64,000 nt of DNA, taken from Diplonema japonicum. Its lineage: Eukaryota; Euglenozoa; Diplonemea; Diplonemida; Diplonemidae. Shown piece after piece: positions 58,030-64,000 of the stretch. Made by a program: the position numbers and the translations under genes. The notes beneath the pieces were generated by a model that did not search any database, was not told the origin of the DNA, and saw nothing but the letters and a program-made list of their open reading frames with translations. The stretch is taken from assembly GCA_964019335.1 (NCBI GenBank), contig OZ025758.1, forward strand, positions 1 to 64,000, read 5' to 3'. The number at the start of each line of letters is the position of its first letter. Positions within the stretch are counted from its first letter, which is position 1.

Positions 58030-58965
58030 TACCTTATTCGGGGCCCTTTTCCGAAAGTTTTTTTTTTTTTTTAACTTCCCTTTTATGGGCCGCAAATTGT
58101 ATAAAAAAGTAAAAAGTATAAAATTAAAAAGTTTCTTTTTTTTTTCATTCCCACAAATCTTCTCTGGCCATCAGCTGGTAACCCTTTTTTTTTTTTTTTT
58201 TTACTTTGAAAATTCTAGATAAAGGGAAACGAAAACAGTAAAGAAAAAGAAATTAAAAAAAAATAAGGAAATCGATGTGTGTTGGAGCTCTTAACCTCCC
58301 GACACCCTTATTCAGGAAGAAAATAAGAACCGTCAAGTTGAGAAGAAGAAAAAAGATTTTCAATAAAAGAAAACCGAAGAAACCTTATGTGAAAAATGGC
58401 CTACCACCATCAAGGGCTTATTTAGACACAAATTTCTGTTGGTTTCTTTAGGTCTTCTTTTTTCCTGTAAACCTTTTTAAATCCCCCCTCACTTTTCTGG
58501 GCCTTTTTCCCCCCCCTTTGCAGAAGCATGAATAAGGGTGTAAAGAAGGACGTAAACAAAATAGAGAAAGAAAGAAAAAACAGAGGAAAAAATATGGGAA
58601 AAGAAAACATTTTTAAAAAAGGGGTAATCAAAAATGTCCGTTCTCAATTTTTTTTTCTTCTATTTTTTTTAATTTCACTACCAGTACTTTCAAGCCTCTT
58701 TTACGATTTCCTTTTTTTTTTAAACCTATATATCTCTCATTCATTTCCGTCCCTTTCTCTTCATTTTGTTTTTTTTTTTTAAATAATATTTTTACAAACG
58801 CGTCACACGGTCCAGAGAAGAAACCAAAAAAAAAAAATAGATTTTTTTTGTGTGGAAAAAGGGGGGAATGGGGGGGGTAAAAAAAAGGTTATTTAACGCC
58901 GCGAGGGACGAAAACGTATTTTTTAAAAAAAAAAATACATTTTCAAAAAGCGATCCCAAGCGGCC
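57445..58965. other. Intergenic spacer and probable 3' UTR of the selenoprotein gene
   Basis: The 1.5-kb A/T-rich spacer has an R2 copy at 57869-57907. The part next to the reductase stop (below 58966) should contain its SECIS element if the TGA is read as selenocysteine, but I could not recognise a convincing ATGA/AA/GA core with paired stems by eye. No protein gene is seen. Confidence 0.6.
57869..57907. repeat. R2 motif, single copy
   Basis: TTTGTTTAGACTAGTCAAAG followed by ACTCGGCTTTCTTGCAAAA matches both arms of the inverted repeat at 52612-52792 and the copy at 29503-29560, with a short substitution after ACTCG. Confidence 0.75.
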
Positions 58966-59017
58966 TTAACCTCAGCAACCGGCTTGGTCAGCAGACGCAC
59001 CGCTGGCCTTGGTCTGT

Positions 59018-59049
<32 letters not shown>

Positions 59050-60789
59050 CCCCAATCTACATACCAAGTTCATTGTTGTCATCAGCTCTGCAACGGTGGG
59101 GTGAATACCCACAGTATCGTCGAAATGGTGTTTCTTGGCACCCGCCTTCATGGCCACTGCCACACCTTGCAGGATCTCCCCTGCATTGGGGGTCAGGATG
59201 TGAAACCCAATCACCCTCTCCCCATCCTTCTTCAACGTGATCATCTTCAAGTAACACGCGTTCGTCGGCTTCTGCGCGACGGTCCACTCCAACGGCTTGA
59301 AGTTCGTGTGGTAGACCTCAATGGCCGATTCACCGAATTCCTTAACCGCATCTTCTTCAGCATAACCGCAAACACCGTATTCCAAGGGTGTGAACACAGT
59401 GGTAGGGACTGTGTTTTGGTTCATCAAACCTGCTTGCCCGTCGTAAAGTCTTGCGGTTAACAAACGCCCAGCTTGGATGGCGACGGGAGTTAGTTCAAGT
59501 CCACCTTCAATTACATCGCCGATTGCGTAAATGTGAGAAGCCGATGTACGGTCAGCGGTGTTGGTGATAATTTTACCAGAGGGTGCTGTTTTGACACCAG
59601 CGGCCTCGAGGTTAATCGACGCGTCGGGGACACGACCGACGGCGAACAAAACCGTGTCTGAAATAAATTTTTCCCCGTTTGACAGGGTGGTCGTGATGGT
59701 CCCGTCGTCGTTCTTCTCAAGGCTCGTCGGCGTCGCGCCCTTGATAAACTTCGTCCCTTCTTCAGCCATGAAATCGCATATTTTTTCAGCGATTTGTTGG
59801 TCGAAACCGCGAAGTGGGATAGATCTCATCAACACGGTCGCGTCGTATCCCATTCCTGTCAAAAACCCTGCGCATTCCAATGCGATGTAAGACGCACCAA
59901 CAACAAGCGTTTTGCCCGGCGATTTTTCAAGTGAAAACACATCGTCCGACGTGATACCGAACTCCTTCGCACCCGGGATGTCGGGATACTTTGGGCGGCC
60001 GCCCATTGCTAGCAGAATGCGTCGACCGGTGATGGTCTCCTTGACGCCCTTTTTGTTGGTGCACTCCACGGTGTGGGGGTCGATGAATGCTCCCAATGAG
60101 TTCTTGTACTTAACATTGCCTGTACGCAGCTCGGCCACGGACCCGAAGTTTAAGGATTTGATGTGCATTTGAATGTTTTCCCTCGCACGCTCCCAGTTCA
60201 TTGGTTCTGTTTTAGCGTTTGCCTCGTCAGCTCCGTAGTAGTGAGAGTGTTGAATCGCGTCGCGGTGGATTGCCGCGGTGTGGAAAAGTTTTTTCGGGAT
60301 GCACCCTACGTTTACGCATGTTCCACCGAAACCCCATTTCGTGCCGATCGGGGTGGGTTTTACAAAATCCAAACAACACACTTTGGGATCCTCGCCTTCC
60401 TTCGTGAGGTATTTCGCCGCCGCCTTCGAGGCTGCCATCCCTCCCGAACCCCCGCCAATGACAATCAGATCAAAATCGTATTTTTTATCGCTAGTGTCGT
60501 CATCAACAAGCTGCACAGCGGACGATGACGCCTTCGCGGTTTTGAGGAAGGAGAGGGTGTCGTCACACCCGCCCAGGAATTTCCCGTCTTTGAGAACGAA
60601 CGGGGATGAGGTGTGCTTCACACCAAACTTGGTCTGTTCAGATTGGACCCATTCGCGGAATGCGTCTCTAGGCATGGTGTTTACCTCCACTGTGAGGCCC
60701 GATGCGTCAGCGTCGGCCTTTGCGGCCTGCACGGCCTTTGTGAAAAACCCGCACCCTTCCCATCCGGTAATGTTTAGTTTCGTCGCCAT
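58966..60789 (-). CDS. Thioredoxin-glutathione reductase, selenoprotein ending Gly-Cys-Sec-Gly, two exons, 590 aa
   Basis: Residues 1-85 form a glutaredoxin-like domain whose active-site loop is GCGFF (Cys 13, second Cys replaced by Phe), hence monothiol. The reductase follows: FAD site IGGGSGGMAASK, redox pair CVNVGC (about 157-162), NADPH-binding region around LLAMGGRPKYPDIPG, FAD/dimer motif IYAIGD, and catalytic HPTVAE near 563. Exon 1 ends at 59065 after MTTMNL. A 51-nt intron (59064-59014, GTATGT to CACAG) is in frame and would otherwise add a poly-Lys insert. Exon 2 reads TKASGASADQAGC, then TGA (58974-58972), GGT, TAA. GCUG is the universal C-terminus of selenocysteine TrxR/TGR, so the TGA is almost certainly Sec and the true stop is at 58966. 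The enzyme reduces thioredoxin and glutathione with NADPH. Confidence 0.9.
58972..58974 (-). other. In-frame TGA recoded as selenocysteine (inferred)
   Basis: The triplet follows TGC (Cys) and precedes GGT TAA (Gly, stop), giving the redox tetrapeptide Gly-Cys-Sec-Gly. TGA is also used as an ordinary stop in this window (for example in PEX13), so recoding needs a SECIS element downstream. Confidence 0.88.
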
Positions 60790-61960
60790 CCTCCTTTGGT
60801 CCCACGCTGCTGCCCTCCCTCTGCCGGTTTGATAGATTCTGCGGAAAATCTTTTTCTCCCCCCCTTTTTTGCTCCCCTTTATTTATTTTTTTTTTTTTTT
60901 TTTTTGGAATAATCAGAATTAAAAATGTTGTCGTTAACTCCAAAGTAGAGAGCGGAGGAGGGGGAGTGGGGGATGTCATGACGAATATTCGACATAAATA
61001 TTTGGTTTTTTTTGTTACAGGAGGGGGGGGGGGGGGGGGCATAGGAAAAAAAAAACGGGGAACGTTTTCAGGATTCCCCCGGTTTCACTTTATTTAGGGG
61101 ACGAAGAAAGAAGAAAAAAAAAAAGAAAGAAAGAAAAAAATGCCTGGAAACGCGTTCTTAGCCAACATAGCCCTGGGGGGGGGGGGGGGGGGGAGTTTTG
61201 TTTGATGACAGAAGAAAAGAAAATAAGACTTTTTCCAAACAAGTTTTTTGATGCACCCAAAAAATAATTCTTTATGTCTATACGCCTTTGTTGTCGCACG
61301 AGCAAAAAAGATGTCTTTGAGGGGAGCCTGCAGCCTGCAGTATGTGGCAGGATCGCCTAAGAAAGGTTTTTGAAAAACTGCGAAAGGCACAAGTTGCATG
61401 TAGTTATAAATCATTTTTTGAAAGATAAATATTTGTAACAAAAAAAAAAAAAAAAAACGCCCCGCGGATGTTACATCTGCAGATTTTTGGGGGAGGAGGG
61501 GTTTAAAAAACTTTTTTTTCTAGACAGATTTCCCCCCGCACAACTCATGAAGGAAGTGACACAGGGGGTTAGGTAACTTCAGTAAAAAGAAAGGGGGAAA
61601 AAAAAATCACAATATCGTGAATAGTTGCGAAAAAAAAAAATCACAAAGTGGCCTACAGGAGACGGAGTAAAAAAGAAAATTCACTATGATAGGAACGAAG
61701 TGGTTAGCAACGGCCCGCCAAAAAAAAAAAAAAACAAACATTTAAGGGTACCTGCGGTACATGGCAGGACTCCTTTAAAAAAAAGGGGGGGGGCACGCTC
61801 TTTTTTTTTTTCCTTCTTCTTTTTTTCCCGAGAGTTCTTTTGTAAAAAAGATGCAAAAAAAAAAAAAATAGCTATTTATTAAATGAAAATCAGATAGCCT
61901 GATTTCACGCGTGGGGACCCCACAAGTGAAATCATGCTCTGATTTTATTCAATACTGCAT
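60790..61960. other. Intergenic spacer, with a perfect hairpin near its left end of the repeat element
   Basis: Mostly homopolymer-rich DNA without a gene. Two related fragments, CTGCAGTATGTGGCAGGATC (about 61335) and CTGCGGTACATGGCAGGACT (about 61752), suggest a decayed direct repeat. At 61889-61940 TGATTTCAC-GC-GTGGGG-A-CCCCAC-AA-GTGAAATCA forms a near-continuous stem. Confidence 0.6.
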
Positions 61961-62490
61961 TTTATTTAATGATGAGCTGCTCTCGAAAAGAATTTAGGTG
62001 CTAAGTGCGGCTTCGCTGCTGCCTGCTTGTAGCGGCGCAATGCGCGAGTCTTTCCTGAACACGGTACTGGGTTTGGTATGATCAATTCGGCGAATTAATG
62101 TTGACGTTTATGTCAAACGTGATTCTGTGCACTGAAGAAGAAGTGGGCTGTGTCGAAGGGGGCAGGGCAGGGCTGAAGGGGCGTGGGTTTGATCAAGTGG
62201 TAGGTGCAAAACCTCTCCCACTCCTTCTTGTAGGCTATTTTGCTTGCCGTTGGAAGCGTGTCTTCCATCACAGCTTTGGCCTTGGCTCGCTTCCCGGTCG
62301 CCTTCGGTTTTCTTCCCATTTTGCTAGAAATGACTTTGTGGGAGTGAAATAAAGTACCTGATTTTTTCACGCCCAGCAAAATCACGCAACGTTTTGGCTT
62401 AAAAACATGAGGGAAAAAAAAATCAGATACTTTATTTCACGCCCTTTGCCGGCCTAAATTCTTTGAGAGAGCTGCTCAGAATTAAATAAA
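61961..62490. mobile_element. Short element with about 38-bp terminal inverted repeats
   Basis: The left end (61961-61998, TTTATTTAATGATGAGCTGC then TCTCGAAAAGAATTTAGG) and the right end (62453-62490, CCTAAATTCTTTGAGAGAGC then TGCTCAGAATTAAATAAA) are inverted copies with about five mismatches. The enclosed 530 bases include a fragment with a recombinase-like helix and a second hairpin (62344-62441) formed by GTGAAATAAAGTA and TACTTTATTTCAC. At this size it is non-autonomous. No clear target-site duplication was found because both flanks are low-complexity. Confidence 0.68.
62113..62319 (-). pseudogene. Recombinase-like N-terminal fragment inside the inverted-repeat element
   Basis: From the ATG at 62319 the 68-residue frame has a basic start (MGRKPKATGKRAKAKAVMED) and then SKIAYKKEWERFCTYHL. 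This recalls the SAM-like N-terminal helices of tyrosine recombinases (pattern Y-x-x-x-W-x-x-F). The frame stops soon after, with no catalytic domain nearby, so I treat it as a remnant. The assignment is weak and rests on one helix. Confidence 0.4.
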
Positions 62491-62517
62491 TAAAAAAAAA
62501 AAAAAAAATCAAGAAAT

Positions 62518-62967
62518 TCAACAGACCTGCCTCGCCAAGGACACCTGCACGGCCGTTGCACCAAGTATGTTGGAGATATTCACCAAAGTGCTATGGCATG
62601 CATTGTTGGGCTCCGAGTTGCATAGTTTTTGAGAATTATCGATATATACTTGGCTGCTCAAGAGAGTGGTTTGTGCTTGCGATAATGTGGAGGTGCAGAG
62701 TAGTGCATGGTGTACGCACAGCACAGTAGTGCGATTTAATGCCCCTGATGCTTCTCGTACGCTAGTGTCCAGCCTCAGCACAGCAGGGAAGCACAAAGAT
62801 CCGTTCCTCTGGCACAAGTCTATCGCCTTTAAATCATCAGCCACCGCCTCCCCTAAGTGCTGTGAGCACGTTCGCAGACCTGACGTGCACGTCACTTCAG
62901 CCCCACCCATGCCCGTTGCAGAACTTGTGGTTACCACTACCAACAATATTAGGTAGTGCCGTGGCAT
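62518..62967 (-). CDS. Small secreted Cys-rich protein, 149 aa
   Basis: The ATG at 62967 (MPRHYLILLVVVTTSSATG) begins a signal peptide and is directly preceded by 21 A residues on the minus strand. The mature part has eight or more Cys, two N-glycosylation sequons (NGS, NRT), and helical Leu/Ser/Thr-rich segments, and ends SLARQVC. No family is recognised. The terminal codons AGGCAGGTCTG include a possible splice donor, so the last residues could differ if there is a further exon; I see no convincing acceptor in the A/T-rich DNA beyond. Confidence 0.6.
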   Translation of the reverse strand: MPRHYLILLVVVTTSSATGMGGAEVTCTSGLRTCSQHLGEAVADDLKAIDLCQRNGSLCFPAVLRLDTSVREASGALNRTTVLCVHHALLCTSTLSQAQTTLLSSQVYIDNSQKLCNSEPNNACHSTLVNISNILGATAVQVSLARQVC

Positions 62968-63132
62968 TTTTTTTTTTTTTTTTTTTTTGCTTTTTTTTTT
63001 TTTTTCGGGAGAAGAATAAGAACAAAAAAATATTGAAACTGCAGGGAAAGAAAAAAAAAAAGCGGTTTTCCTTGATGGGGGGGGGGGGGGGTCAAGCAAG
63101 GGAAGGGACAGGGGGGGAGAGTGGGTCAGCCA

Positions 63133-63189
<57 letters not shown>

Positions 63190-63609
63190 GGTATCAAATA
63201 CAATTTTTTTTTGTCATGTTTCCTTTTTTTTTTTTCCAAACAACCCCGCAACTAACTACAACACTATCTCTCTCTCATCTCTGTTTAAGATTGAAAGAAA
63301 TACAAATAAAATTAAAAAAAAAGGATAATAATAATAATAATAAAACGGTATCAAGTACAATAATCATGAAAGATAACAATACTAAGATAAAATAAAATAA
63401 AAAAAGCAAGTGGGGTAGGAAGAGGGTCGCAGCCCAAGGCAGTGGTTAGGAAATGTGACATGCTGAAAGGTGTAAATATAGTATTTTAGTGTGGGATTTT
63501 TCCTCTCCGAAAAAAAAAAAAAAAAAAAAAAAAAAAACCCTGTGTATTGTGTGTGTGCGCGCCTTCCAAAGAATGATCCCCCCCAACCCGTTCATTACGA
63601 CACCGATAT

Positions 63610-63658
<49 letters not shown>

Positions 63659-64000
63659 TCGGGCACAAGTTAAACATAAGGTAGTATAAAGAAGAAAAAA
63701 AGAAAAGAAAAGAAAACAGGGACAGGGAGAACATAGATACCTTTTTTTTTTTTTTTTTTTTTTTTTTTGTGGATGGGTTTATAGCACAATTTCTTTTTGT
63801 TTATTTTCACCTCCTGGATAGCAAAAGATAGCAAAATCAAGTAGGAGATTGTGGATAATAAGGGGGGGGGGGGGGGGGGAGTTGAGAGGTGTGCCTTTTT
63901 TTTTATCGAGGTCCGAAATGCAGGCACAACTAACATCAACAAAAGCCACTGGTGGAGGGGGGGGGGGGGGGGGGGGTTTGAAGAAACAACAAAAAAAGAG
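62968..64000. other. Right-edge region: homopolymers, no confident gene
   Basis: Runs of about 50 A (63139-63188) and about 42 T (63614-63655), several G-runs near 20, and an ATA microsatellite (63326-63341) dominate. Minus-strand segments near 63790-63960 have some coding-like triplets (for example EVKINKKKLCYKPIH after a CTATCCAG acceptor-like site), but they cannot be tied to a gene within the window. Confidence 0.55.

Noticed and set aside
58600-58965. A SECIS element at a specific position
   Set aside because: Several ATGA/GTGA triplets occur downstream of the reductase (for example near 58740-58800), but none could be paired by eye into the required stems with an AA loop and a 3' GA, so no position is claimed.
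59014-59064. Poly-Lys insert in the reductase
   Set aside because: The segment has GTATGT and CACAG borders, is 51 nt and consists mostly of an A-run; TGRs have no such insert before the C-terminal tail.
1-64000. CRISPR array, bacterial operon or prokaryotic contamination
   Set aside because: No spaced identical repeats of CRISPR type exist; introns, kinesin, PEX13 and multi-domain secreted proteins show a eukaryotic nuclear locus, and the SecA motor is embedded in a eukaryote-style megaprotein.

Overview
This window is nuclear DNA of a unicellular eukaryote. The signs are GT-AG spliceosomal introns, a kinesin-13, a PEX13-like peroxin, a GTPase fused to a SecA-type motor, secreted mosaic proteins (CAP, VWD, EGF-like and GH18 domains) and an animal/algal-type selenoprotein thioredoxin-glutathione reductase. 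Intergenic DNA is saturated with A, T, G and C homopolymers of 10 to about 50 bases. Pro-Thr stalks of the type seen here are common in algal and stramenopile secreted proteins, and FAAL-PKS fusions are known from several protist algae, but I cannot place the lineage from sequence alone. Every gene I can support lies on the minus strand: 18 loci over 64 kb and none on plus.

Layout from left to right (genes read right to left). Positions 1-18.3 kb form a secreted-protein block: an SGNH-hydrolase-like protein whose Pro/Thr stalk runs into an 8-bp tandem repeat and off the window (1-2510); a CAP + EGF + VWD protein (3822-6680); a small four-repeat Cys-rich secreted protein (7485-8126); a 2,497-residue giant with two GH18 chitinase domains, one lacking the catalytic Glu (9382-16875); and a near-identical second copy of the Cys-rich gene (17664-18305) inside a 1.4-kb segmental duplication. 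Positions 19.3-33 kb hold housekeeping and cytoskeletal genes: an LLPH/YBL028C-like small basic protein, a small charged protein, a 1,956-residue coiled-coil protein with a C-terminal PH-like region, a compact kinesin-13, a CaMKK-like kinase with four exons, and an 84-residue orphan.

Positions 33.8-42.5 kb carry a megaprotein: an AIG1/septin-like GTPase, a long helical region, a complete SecA-type DEAD motor and a vWA domain. It is split by a 25-nt intron and by one apparent single-base frame break. Positions 44.8-52.4 kb carry a second megaprotein: three acyl-CoA-binding domains, two fatty-acyl-AMP-ligase domains, a ketosynthase and an acyltransferase, with no visible acyl carrier protein. 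Positions 53.3-60.8 kb contain a LOG/SLOG-like nucleotide-binding protein, PEX13, and the reductase whose true C-terminus is Gly-Cys-Sec-Gly read through an in-frame TGA. Positions 61.9-63 kb contain a small inverted-repeat element with a recombinase-like fragment and a last secreted Cys-rich protein.

Across the genes, introns are very short (25-71 nt), several start codons sit directly behind genomic A-runs of 7-30 bases, and several dispersed repeat families occupy the spacers. Lipid activation (ACBP-FAAL-KS-AT), peroxisome import (PEX13) and thiol redox (TGR) are present, but nothing in the sequence shows that they act together.
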